A DNA stretch of 5,265 nucleotides from Candidatus Zixiibacteriota bacterium (GTDB lineage: Bacteria > Zixibacteria > MSB-5A5 > GN15 > FEB-12): positions 1 through 5,265 of the forward strand of contig JAMPYH010000203.1 in assembly GCA_023700785.1 (NCBI GenBank). Reading direction: 5' to 3'. The notes beneath the pieces were generated by a model. That model was not told where the DNA came from and searched no databases. It was given only the letters and a program-made list of their open reading frames with translations. Both the position numbers and the translations under genes were made by a program. Positions 1 through 5,153 of this stretch are shown here, piece by piece (the stretch's first letter is position 1; the number at the start of each line of letters is the position of its first letter).

Positions 1-178
1 GCTCGCGGCGACCGTCGGACTTGAGGACTATCAGAACCGACTGTTCAACATATTCGTACGTGGTAAATCGCGTTCCACAGGAGAGGCACTCGCGGCGACG
101 CCGGATGGCACGATTATCCTGCGACGGTCGGCTGTCAACCACCTTATCTTCTTCATATCCGCACTGGGGGCAACGCAT
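1..178 (-). CDS. nrdR: Transcriptional repressor NrdR, N-terminal part (cut by the window edge)
   Basis: NrdR is a zinc-ribbon and ATP-cone repressor that binds NrdR boxes upstream of ribonucleotide reductase genes and senses dATP/ATP. The visible 59 residues give the complete zinc ribbon: CPQC at residues 3-6 and CLSC at 31-34. Between them lie the family hallmarks VVDSR (13-17) and the basic stretch IRRRRE (25-30), and the ribbon ends in GTRFTTYE (35-42). The ATP-cone domain, from about residue 47, is only begun (VLIVLKSDGRRE), and about 90 residues of the usual ~150 lie outside the window. The start at 178 is fixed by an in-frame TGA at 187-185, just three codons upstream. No good Shine-Dalgarno sequence precedes it (the bases before ATG read GAGCCTCT), which is unlike its neighbours. 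It lies 52 bases after cutA on the same strand, probably in the glyA transcript. Family assignment is nearly certain from the Cys spacing and arginine cluster. Confidence 0.95.
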   Translation of the reverse strand, partial: MRCPQCGYEEDKVVDSRPSQDNRAIRRRRECLSCGTRFTTYEYVEQSVLIVLKSDGRRE

Positions 179-230
179 AGAGGCTCAGTGGGCGGCCGCG
201 TGAAGTATGCTGTGGTTCAACGGACCAAAC

Positions 231-548
231 TCACTTGTTCGTCTCTGCCTTGACCCAGGCGACATAGTCCGGAAACGCGGACACCAGCGGCAACCCGATG
301 ATCTCAGGCAGCTCGTACGGGTGATTCTCCAGGACAAACTCCATCAATTGCGCGAACTTTTCCTTGGTGGTCTTTACGATCAGCAAGGCCTCGTCATCAT
401 GCTGGACTTTGTCGTCCCACCAGAAATATGATGAGATCTTGGGGACGATATTAACACAGGCGGCGAGACGCTCTTCGACCAACGACCGGGCCATTCGGTC
501 CGCCTCATCCTGCGGTATTGAGATATAGACAACGCGAATTGATTCCAT
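231..548 (-). CDS. cutA: CutA1-family divalent-ion tolerance protein
   Basis: The 105-residue protein is the normal length for CutA1, a very stable trimer with a ferredoxin-like fold. It was first linked to copper tolerance in E. coli, but its true role is still unsettled. Family motifs visible in order are the early strand VVYISIP (6-12), RLAACVNIVP (28-37) with the conserved Cys31, the aromatic stretch YFWWDDKVQ (41-49), EALLIVKTT (53-61), and HPYELPEIIGLPL (76-88) followed by DYVAWV (94-99). No signal peptide or membrane segment is seen, so it is probably cytoplasmic. The ATG shares its A with the TGA of the upstream UPF0045 gene (TGATG), implying translational coupling. A purine-rich GGGAGAAAGG lies 9 to 20 bases upstream, inside that gene. 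The stop is TGA. Placement between glyA and nrdR does not itself explain its job. Confidence 0.95.
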   Translation of the reverse strand: MESIRVVYISIPQDEADRMARSLVEERLAACVNIVPKISSYFWWDDKVQHDDEALLIVKTTKEKFAQLMEFVLENHPYELPEIIGLPLVSAFPDYVAWVKAETNK

Positions 549-856
549 CAGCTGCGCACCTTTCTCCCGAGCTGTTTTTCCACCGACGATATCTTGCCGG
601 TGAGCCGGTTCTTCGCGGATCTGCGGTCATCGATGGTAATGATGATATAAACGCGGCTATGGCTTCTACGAAGCATCAGCCGCGCCCGATTGATAAGCCG
701 GATCACGGGCTCCCACTCCCCTTCGATAATGGTCGCCATCGCCGTCAGGCGATACGGCAGGCCGGAGCGGTCGATCAAGTCAATTACCCTGGCGACATCC
801 GCGGAAACCGAGTCCGACCGCTTGTCGGTCGGGAACATCGTGAGCTGAAACAGCAT
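548..856 (-). CDS. UPF0045 / MTH1187-YkoF-type thiamine-binding-like protein
   Basis: This 102-residue protein matches the single-domain UPF0045 family (Pfam Thiamine_BP, formerly DUF77). These proteins have a ferredoxin-like fold and form oligomers. YkoF, a tandem-domain relative, binds thiamine or its pyrimidine part, but the ligand of most single-domain members is unknown. Visible family features are the first strand FQLTMFPTDK (3-12), SVSADVARVIDLIDRSGLPY (16-35), the hallmark TIIEGEWEPVIRLI (42-55), the last strand ITIDDR (73-78), and the helical end LTGKISSVEKQLGRK (85-99). Where many members read TPMGTIIEGE, this one reads TAMATIIEGE, with Pro and Gly both replaced by Ala. A strong AGGAG at 869-865 sits 8 bases before the ATG, and the ATG shares its A with the glyA TGA. 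At its 3' end it shares one base with the cutA start. The family is confident; the ligand is not. Confidence 0.88.
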   Translation of the reverse strand: MLFQLTMFPTDKRSDSVSADVARVIDLIDRSGLPYRLTAMATIIEGEWEPVIRLINRARLMLRRSHSRVYIIITIDDRRSAKNRLTGKISSVEKQLGRKVRS

Positions 857-2115
857 CAGACCGTCTCCTGAAGTCTCTCAGAGTAAAGCGGGTACTGTTC
901 GGAGAAGCGGGCAACCTCTTTGGCGATGTCGGCGAGGATCTCGTCGGACTTGCGGTTTTTCAGGGCGCGGTCGATGAAGTCGGCGATCGTCTCCATTTCG
1001 CGCGTCCCCATACCTCGGGTCGTCACTGACGGCGTGCCGATACGGATACCGGACGTAACAAACGGCTTCTCAGGATCAAACGGTACGGTGTTTTTATTCA
1101 CGACGATACCGGCCTTATCCAGCGCCTGTTCGGCCTTTTTGCCGGTCATGTTTGGTTCGCCGACGAACGATATCAGCATCAGGTGAGTGTCGGTTCCTCC
1201 GGTCACCAGGCGATAGCCTCGTTTCGCCAACGCGTCGGCCAGCGCGGACGCGTTATCAACGATCCGTTTCTGGTATGCTTTGAACTCCGGTTGAAGCGCT
1301 TCTTTGAAGGCGACCGCCTTGGCGGCGATCACGTGCATCAGCGGTCCCCCCTGTATGCCGGGCATAACTGTCCTATCCAGGTCGGCGGCATACTTTTCTT
1401 TGCACATCACCATACCGCCGCGCGGGCCGCGAAGGGTCTTGTGAGTAGTGGTAGTGACATAATCCGCAAACGGCACTGGCGACGGATGCAGTCCTGCCGC
1501 CACCAGGCCGGCGATATGCGCGATATCCACCATCATGTAGGCGCCGACCGCGTCGCATGCCTCGCGGATCTTCTCAAAATTCAAAAAGCGCGGATAAGCC
1601 GACGCGCCTGCGACTATCATCTTAGGTTGTACTTCTTTGGCCTGGCTGACCAAACGAGCGTAATCGATCACCTCGGACTCGTGATCCACTTCGTAGCCGA
1701 CGAAATTGAACAGAATGCCGGAGAAGTTTATCGGATGACCGTGAGTAAGGTGACCGCCATGCGAGAGGGCAAGCCCCATTACCTTATCCCCCGGCTTGAG
1801 CGCGGTGAAATAAACCGCCATATTGGCCTGGGAACCGGAATGCGGCTGGACATTGACGTGCTCGCACCCGAAAATCTCTTTGGCGCGATCGCGGGCGAGA
1901 TTCTCCGCCTGGTCAACAAACTCGCAGCCGCCGTAATATCTCTTTCCCGGATATCCTTCGGCGTACTTGTTGGTCATCACGCCGCCGTTAGCCTCAAGGA
2001 CAGCCTCAGAGACATAGTTCTCCGAGGCGATCAGCACCAGCTTGGTCGCCTGGCGCTCAGTCTCCTTGAGCATGATATCATACAGCTCCGGGTCGGCCTT
2101 TTTCAGATACGACAT
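856..2115 (-). CDS. glyA: Serine hydroxymethyltransferase
   Basis: This PLP-dependent enzyme interconverts serine plus tetrahydrofolate with glycine plus 5,10-methylene-tetrahydrofolate, the main one-carbon source for purines, thymidylate and methionine. From the chosen start it is 419 residues, the usual bacterial length. Visible landmarks are YAEGYPGKRYYGG (51-63, Glu53 and Tyr61 in the folate/substrate site), PHSGSQAN (91-98), SHGGHLTHG (118-126, His122 stacking on PLP), VDIAHIAG (196-203, Asp197), TTTTHKTLRGPRGG (221-234, Schiff-base Lys226), and SGIRIGTPS (355-363, Arg358 binding the substrate carboxylate). All key residues are intact. The frame stays open to an ATG at 2157, which would add 14 residues (MSGRRAIGTAGENR). 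I prefer 2115 because an AGGAG lies 8 bases before it and family proteins begin near MSYLKKADPEL. It follows hslU after 127 bases with its own candidate promoter, and its stop overlaps the next start by one base. Confidence 0.97.
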   Translation of the reverse strand: MSYLKKADPELYDIMLKETERQATKLVLIASENYVSEAVLEANGGVMTNKYAEGYPGKRYYGGCEFVDQAENLARDRAKEIFGCEHVNVQPHSGSQANMAVYFTALKPGDKVMGLALSHGGHLTHGHPINFSGILFNFVGYEVDHESEVIDYARLVSQAKEVQPKMIVAGASAYPRFLNFEKIREACDAVGAYMMVDIAHIAGLVAAGLHPSPVPFADYVTTTTHKTLRGPRGGMVMCKEKYAADLDRTVMPGIQGGPLMHVIAAKAVAFKEALQPEFKAYQKRIVDNASALADALAKRGYRLVTGGTDTHLMLISFVGEPNMTGKKAEQALDKAGIVVNKNTVPFDPEKPFVTSGIRIGTPSVTTRGMGTREMETIADFIDRALKNRKSDEILADIAKEVARFSEQYPLYSERLQETV

Positions 2116-2123
2116 CCTATTCT

Positions 2124-2128
2124 CTCCT
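2124..2128 (-). promoter_or_regulatory. Ribosome binding site that fixes the glyA start
   Basis: The minus strand reads AGGAG here, 8 bases ahead of the ATG at 2115 (GGCAGGAGAGAATAGGATG). This decides between that start and the in-frame ATG at 2157, which has no comparable site before it (the bases read GACAAGAATTGTC-like, not purine SD). Confidence 0.75.
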
Positions 2129-2180
2129 GCCGTGCCGATGGCGCGGCGTCCTGACAATTCTCGACGACAAATCTGTCGGT

Positions 2181-2209
2181 AATCTACACTACAGCTCTCA
2201 CGGGGTCAA
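2181..2209 (-). promoter_or_regulatory. Candidate sigma-70-type promoter for glyA
   Basis: On the minus strand TTGACC (2209-2204, five of six to TTGACA) and TAGATT (2186-2181, four of six to TATAAT) are separated by exactly 17 bases. Transcription would begin near 2174, giving a glyA leader of about 58 bases. A short inverted repeat, CGACA-GATT-TGTCG (2178-2165), would lie at the very start of that leader. The leader is too short for known glycine or tetrahydrofolate riboswitches. This is a motif match only, with no experimental support. Confidence 0.4.
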
Positions 2210-2211
2210 TA

Positions 2212-2229
2212 ACCCGCGACGCGCGAGGT
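2212..2229 (-). terminator. Weak GC-rich hairpin after hslU
   Basis: On the minus strand ACC-T-CGCG-CGT-CGCG-GGT forms a 7-bp stem with one bulged T and a 3-base loop, 14 bases after the hslU stop. The bases that follow are TATTGACC rather than a T-run, so it is a poor intrinsic terminator. It could be an attenuating hairpin or a chance structure. It lies just upstream of the candidate glyA promoter, which fits a transcript boundary between hslU and glyA. Confidence 0.25.
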
Positions 2230-2242
2230 AACCGCTTCTTTG

Positions 2243-3592
2243 TTAGAGAATATACCTGCTGAGGTCTTCGTTATCGACTATTGACGCCAGCCGTTTCTCG
2301 ACCTGGGCTCCGGTGATGACGACCTTTTTCTTGCGTGTCGGCGGTTCGTACATCAGATCCTCAAGTAGAGTGGTCATCACCGTGTGGAGTCGGCGCGCGC
2401 CGATATTCTCCGTCTCGCGGTTAACTCGTTCGGCGATCTCCGCGATCTTTTTGATGGCGTCGGGCTTGAACTCAAGCTCCAGCCCCTCCGATCGCAGCAG
2501 CGCCTGGTACTGTTTGACCAAAGCGTTTCTTGGTTCTATGAGGATCCGCTCAAAATCCGCCGCTGAGAGTGATTCAAGTTCCACCCGGATCGGGAATCTA
2601 CCCTGAAGTTCTGGGATCAAATCAGATGGTTTAGACGAATGAAATGCTCCTGCGGCGATAAAGAGGATGTGGTCGGTATGCACCATCCCATACTTCGTCA
2701 TCACCGCTGAACCCTCGACAATGGGGAGAATATCCCTCTGGACTCCCTCCCGGCTGACATCCGGTCCCACTCCCTTATCTTCCCCAGCGACCTTATCGAT
2801 CTCGTCCACAAAGATGATGCCGGCTTCCTGCACCCGCTCCAACGCCTCAGGAATGATCTCATCCATGTTCAGCAGCTTATTCAGTTCTTCGTTGAAGAGG
2901 AACTTGCGAGCTTCTTTGATCGACATCTTGCGGCGCTTGGTCTTTTTCGGCATCAGACCGGAGAACATCTCCTGGAAATTGACCCCGAGTTCCTCCATCC
3001 CCATTGGCGAGAAGATCTCAACCACCGGGTAGTTTGACTGAGGAGCATCGATCTCGACTTCGCGAGGATCAAGTTTTCCGTCATGGAGCATCTTGCGAAA
3101 GCGTTCGCGGGTCGCGGAACTTGGCTCAGTCTCTTCGGAGTCGGGGGCGAATCCACGCACTGCTTTGGGTTCAGGGATCAGCAGGTCAAGCAGCCGCTCG
3201 ACCGTCATCTCATTGGCTTTATCCGTAAGACCCTTGGCCATTTCGGTCTTGACCATATTGACGCCGATATCCACCAGATCGCGAACCATTGATTCGACAT
3301 CGCGGCCAACATAGCCGACCTCGGTGAACTTGGATGCTTCGACCTTGATAAACGGCGCTCTGGCAAGATCGGCCAGCCGCCGTGCTATCTCCGTCTTCCC
3401 GACGCCGGTGGGACCGATCATGATGATATTATTCGGCATGATCTCGCCGCGAATATCATCAGCGGCATGCTGCCGCCGCCAGCGGTTACGGAGGGCGATG
3501 GCGACCGACTTTTTGGCGTTCCCCTGGCCGATGATGTACTTATCCAGATGTTCCACGATCTCTCGAGGAGTGTAATAGCCGTTTTGCTTCAT
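2243..3592 (-). CDS. hslU: HslU (ClpY), AAA+ unfoldase of the HslUV protease
   Basis: HslU hexamers unfold substrate proteins with ATP and feed them into HslV in the cytoplasm. The 449-residue length is normal. Motifs in order are the N-terminal TPREIVEHLDKYIIGQ (8-23), Walker A GPTGVGKT (60-67), pore loop GYVG (93-96) that grips substrate, and an intermediate I domain at about 110-240 with the basic KKTKRRKMS (216-224). These are followed by Walker B IIFVDEIDK (259-267), the sensor-1 region FIAAGAFH (311-318), the arginine-finger region ELQGRFPIRVEL (328-339, Arg332), and sensor-2 GARRLHTV (398-405). The tail ends EDLSRYIL, the C-terminal segment that docks between HslV subunits. This tail indicates an intact, HslV-matched ATPase. 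The start overlaps the hslV stop as ATGA, and no strong Shine-Dalgarno site is present (TGGAATCTATAAA before ATG), so translation is probably coupled to hslV. The stop is TAA. Confidence 0.98.
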   Translation of the reverse strand: MKQNGYYTPREIVEHLDKYIIGQGNAKKSVAIALRNRWRRQHAADDIRGEIMPNNIIMIGPTGVGKTEIARRLADLARAPFIKVEASKFTEVGYVGRDVESMVRDLVDIGVNMVKTEMAKGLTDKANEMTVERLLDLLIPEPKAVRGFAPDSEETEPSSATRERFRKMLHDGKLDPREVEIDAPQSNYPVVEIFSPMGMEELGVNFQEMFSGLMPKKTKRRKMSIKEARKFLFNEELNKLLNMDEIIPEALERVQEAGIIFVDEIDKVAGEDKGVGPDVSREGVQRDILPIVEGSAVMTKYGMVHTDHILFIAAGAFHSSKPSDLIPELQGRFPIRVELESLSAADFERILIEPRNALVKQYQALLRSEGLELEFKPDAIKKIAEIAERVNRETENIGARRLHTVMTTLLEDLMYEPPTRKKKVVITGAQVEKRLASIVDNEDLSRYIL

Positions 3593-4125
3593 TTTATAGA
3601 TTCCATACTGATATTCTTGTTTGTAAAGACACAGATCTCCGCGGCGATCTCAAGGGAGGTCTGGGCGATCTTGTCAGCGGTCAGTTTGGGATTGGCGGTG
3701 ATAAGCGCTCGCGCCGCGGCGAGGGCGTACCCTCCGCCGGAGCCTATCGCGACAATACCATCATCGGGCTCGACCACATCGCCATTACCGCTGATCAGGA
3801 AAATATGCTGTTTGTCCGCGACCGCGATGACCGCTTCGAGTTTCTGAAGGGTCTTATCGGTCCGCCACTCTTTTGCCAGTTCGACCGACGCCTTGGGGAG
3901 ATTCCCCGCGTATTCTTCGATCTTTTTCTCGAACAGCTCGTATAGCGCAAGCGCGTCCGCCGCGGCGCCGGCAAAGCCAGCCAAAATCTTCCCGTTGTGC
4001 ATTTTGCGGATCTTGACCGCTTTGGTTTTGAGGATCTGATCGTCAAAGGTGACCTGGCCGTCTCCGGCCATCGCGGCTTGTCCTTTATAGACCAATCCAA
4101 CTATGGTGGTGGCATGAAGTTTCAT
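3589..4125 (-). CDS. hslV: HslV (ClpQ), threonine protease subunit of HslUV
   Basis: HslV forms a double-hexamer proteolytic chamber related to proteasome beta subunits and is activated by HslU. The 178-residue protein starts with a five-residue propeptide, MKLHA. Autoprocessing should expose Thr6 (TTIVGL) as the catalytic N-terminal nucleophile. Counting from that Thr as residue 1, the catalytic Lys33 is present (residue 38, in TKAVKIRK) and so is Asp17 (residue 22, in MAGDGQVTF). Further family blocks are KILAGFAGAAADALALYELF (46-65), ELAKEWRTD (82-90), ISGNGDVVEPDDG (110-122), AIGSGGGYALAAARAL (125-140) and EICVFTN (162-168). The short propeptide resembles Thermotoga and Bacillus forms; E. 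coli has only Met. A strong AGGAAGG (4137-4131) lies 5 bases before the ATG and overlaps the recombinase stop. Ten bases separate it from that gene, and its TGA overlaps the hslU start by four bases. No inactivating change is seen. Confidence 0.98.
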   Translation of the reverse strand: MKLHATTIVGLVYKGQAAMAGDGQVTFDDQILKTKAVKIRKMHNGKILAGFAGAAADALALYELFEKKIEEYAGNLPKASVELAKEWRTDKTLQKLEAVIAVADKQHIFLISGNGDVVEPDDGIVAIGSGGGYALAAARALITANPKLTADKIAQTSLEIAAEICVFTNKNISMESIK

Positions 4126-4135
4126 CGAAACCTTC

Positions 4136-5050
4136 CTATTTGCGTGACCCGGAGCGTGGATGCGCCGACTGATAGGCTTTCTTCATCACTTCGCTGGTAA
4201 CATGCGTGTACTTCTGCGTGGTCGAAAGCGAACTATGGCCGAGGATCTCCTTGATGAGCAAAAGATCAGCGCCATTCTCCAGGAGATGCGTGGCAAACGA
4301 ATGCCGAAGCGTGTGCGGTGTGAACTCCATCCCTTCAGCCTTGCCAAACGCCTTGACCAGCCGATCCACCGAACGCACTGAAAGCTGTTTCCCCGATCTG
4401 TTGAGAAAGAGATGAGGTGATCTTGACTCGGTTTCGCGCATATGCCCTTCCCGAATGTCGAGAAAGCGCTTGATATCGTCAATGGTCGTGTCGCCTATCG
4501 GTACTACCCGCTCCTTGTTTCCTTTGCCGATGACCGTCGCCAGTCCGCGATGCAGGTCGATATCGGAGAGTCTCAGCGAAGCCAGTTCTTCGCGACGAAG
4601 GCCGGTGACATACAACAGCGCGACCATCAGGTAATCGCGCCAATAGGGATACGTCTGTTTATCCTCGCGAAGATTGCCGTGATCAAACAGGCGCGCTGCG
4701 TCGTTCTGTGGGACAAACGACGGTAGTTTGCTGCTGTACTTGATACGCGGCAGCTTGAAGATCTCATCTTTCCCATGTCCAGAGCGCAATAGAAATTTCT
4801 GAAATCCGGACAGCGCCGACAAAAAGCGCGCGATCGAACGATTGGTCACACCCCTGCCGACACGCGACTGCAGGTACATGCGCAGGAAGAGCGGGTCATT
4901 TTTTGCGGACGAGGGGAGTTTTGTCCGCTGGGTCTCCAGAAAGGTCAGCCAGGCAGTGAGATCGCTCCGGTAGGCATCGATCGTCCTGGACGAGCGATGT
5001 TTGGGACCGGCCAGATCCTGGAGAAACTTTGATAACTCATTCTGGAGCAT
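4136..5050 (-). CDS. xerC: Xer-type tyrosine recombinase (XerC/XerD family)
   Basis: This enzyme probably resolves chromosome dimers by strand exchange at a dif site. The 304 residues match the usual Xer length. The N-terminal SAM-like DNA-binding domain spans about residues 1-105 (for example SSRTIDAYRSDLTAWLTFL, 20-38). The C-terminal catalytic domain carries the complete active site: Arg152 (TGLRREELASL), Lys176 (GKGNKERVVPI), His246 and Arg249 (PHTLRHSFATHLLENG), His272 (LGHSSLSTTQKYTHV) and the nucleophile Tyr281. Spacing between these residues equals that in E. coli XerD (R148, K172, H244, R247, H270, Y279). The symbol xerC is chosen from its position before hslVU, as in Bacillus codV-clpQ-clpY. 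Sequence alone does not separate XerC from XerD, or from a single-recombinase system. There is no integrase arm-binding domain, att repeat or phage neighbour, so a mobile-element integrase is unlikely. No clear Shine-Dalgarno site precedes the ATG. The stop is TAG. Confidence 0.93.
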   Translation of the reverse strand: MLQNELSKFLQDLAGPKHRSSRTIDAYRSDLTAWLTFLETQRTKLPSSAKNDPLFLRMYLQSRVGRGVTNRSIARFLSALSGFQKFLLRSGHGKDEIFKLPRIKYSSKLPSFVPQNDAARLFDHGNLREDKQTYPYWRDYLMVALLYVTGLRREELASLRLSDIDLHRGLATVIGKGNKERVVPIGDTTIDDIKRFLDIREGHMRETESRSPHLFLNRSGKQLSVRSVDRLVKAFGKAEGMEFTPHTLRHSFATHLLENGADLLLIKEILGHSSLSTTQKYTHVTSEVMKKAYQSAHPRSGSRK

Positions 5051-5052
5051 GC

Positions 5053-5067
5053 TTCGAACATATCGAA
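5053..5067. repeat. Inverted repeat over the candidate recombinase -10
   Basis: TTCGA-ACATA-TCGAA is a perfect 5-base inverted repeat with a 5-base spacer, and GCTTC (5051-5055) and GAAGC (5071-5075) add an outer partial pair. It lies across the candidate -10 element and within 20 bases of the recombinase start, a position typical of a repressor operator. The half CGAAC resembles half of a Gram-positive LexA box, but the other half does not fit. The regulator, if any, is unknown. Confidence 0.3.
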
Positions 5068-5085
5068 ATTGAAGCCTTTTATCAA
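5057..5085 (-). promoter_or_regulatory. Candidate sigma-70-type promoter for the recombinase-hslVU unit
   Basis: On the minus strand TTGATA (5085-5080, five of six to TTGACA) and TATGTT (5062-5057, four of six to TATAAT) are 17 bases apart. The expected start of transcription, 6 to 8 bases beyond the -10, falls at about 5051-5049, practically on the ATG at 5050. The message would then be leaderless or nearly so, which agrees with the missing Shine-Dalgarno site. It lies just after the terminator-like hairpin, as expected for a new transcription unit. Confidence 0.4.
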
Positions 5086-5100
5086 ATGCTTTCCCAAACG

Positions 5101-5129
5101 AATAAGCCCATGCTCGGCATGGGCTTATT
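5101..5129 (-). terminator. Perfect 13-bp hairpin, probable intrinsic terminator of the right-edge gene
   Basis: AATAAGCCCATGC and GCATGGGCTTATT pair perfectly over 13 bases around a 3-base loop. On the minus strand it begins 25 bases after the TAA of the right-edge gene and runs into TTATTCGTTT, a moderately T-rich tail. A further pair of arms, TTCCCAA (5091-5097) and TTGGGAA (5138-5144), can close an outer 7-bp stem around it. It most likely ends the upstream transcript before the recombinase promoter. Because both flanks are AT-rich it could also work in the plus direction. Confidence 0.6.
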
Positions 5130-5153
5130 AAGACTTATTGGGAACCGATCGGT

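Noticed and set aside
192..199. GCGGCCGC palindrome in the cutA-nrdR gap
   Set aside because: It is an 8-base GC palindrome with no loop or T-run and no matching copy nearby. A chance occurrence is sufficient.
1183..2154. A 323-codon open frame on the plus strand opposite glyA
   Set aside because: It is entirely antisense to a gene with all SHMT active-site residues intact. Its translation is rich in Arg, His and Leu, with no recognisable domain, and fits a codon-bias shadow.
2116..2157. Longer glyA start at 2157 (14 extra residues)
   Set aside because: The AGGAG site lies 8 bases before the ATG at 2115, and family proteins start at the MSYLKKADPEL region. The candidate promoter would still allow it, so it is unlikely rather than impossible.
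3275..3303. HslU sensor-1 sequence FIAAGAFH instead of FIASGAFQ, and other substitutions, as signs of an unusual HslU
   Set aside because: Ala and His at these places are, to my knowledge, usual in non-proteobacterial HslU/ClpY. Walker, pore, sensor-2 and C-terminal docking motifs are all intact.
4136..5050. Recombinase as integrase of a mobile element or integron
   Set aside because: Its length and active-site spacing match cellular Xer proteins, and it is joined to hslVU in a known conserved order. No att duplications, tRNA target or cargo genes are present.
5051..5153. A dif site or other Xer target beside the recombinase
   Set aside because: I saw no pair of 11-base half-sites with a 6-base centre resembling dif in this gap. 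The perfect hairpin with a 3-base loop is better explained as a terminator.
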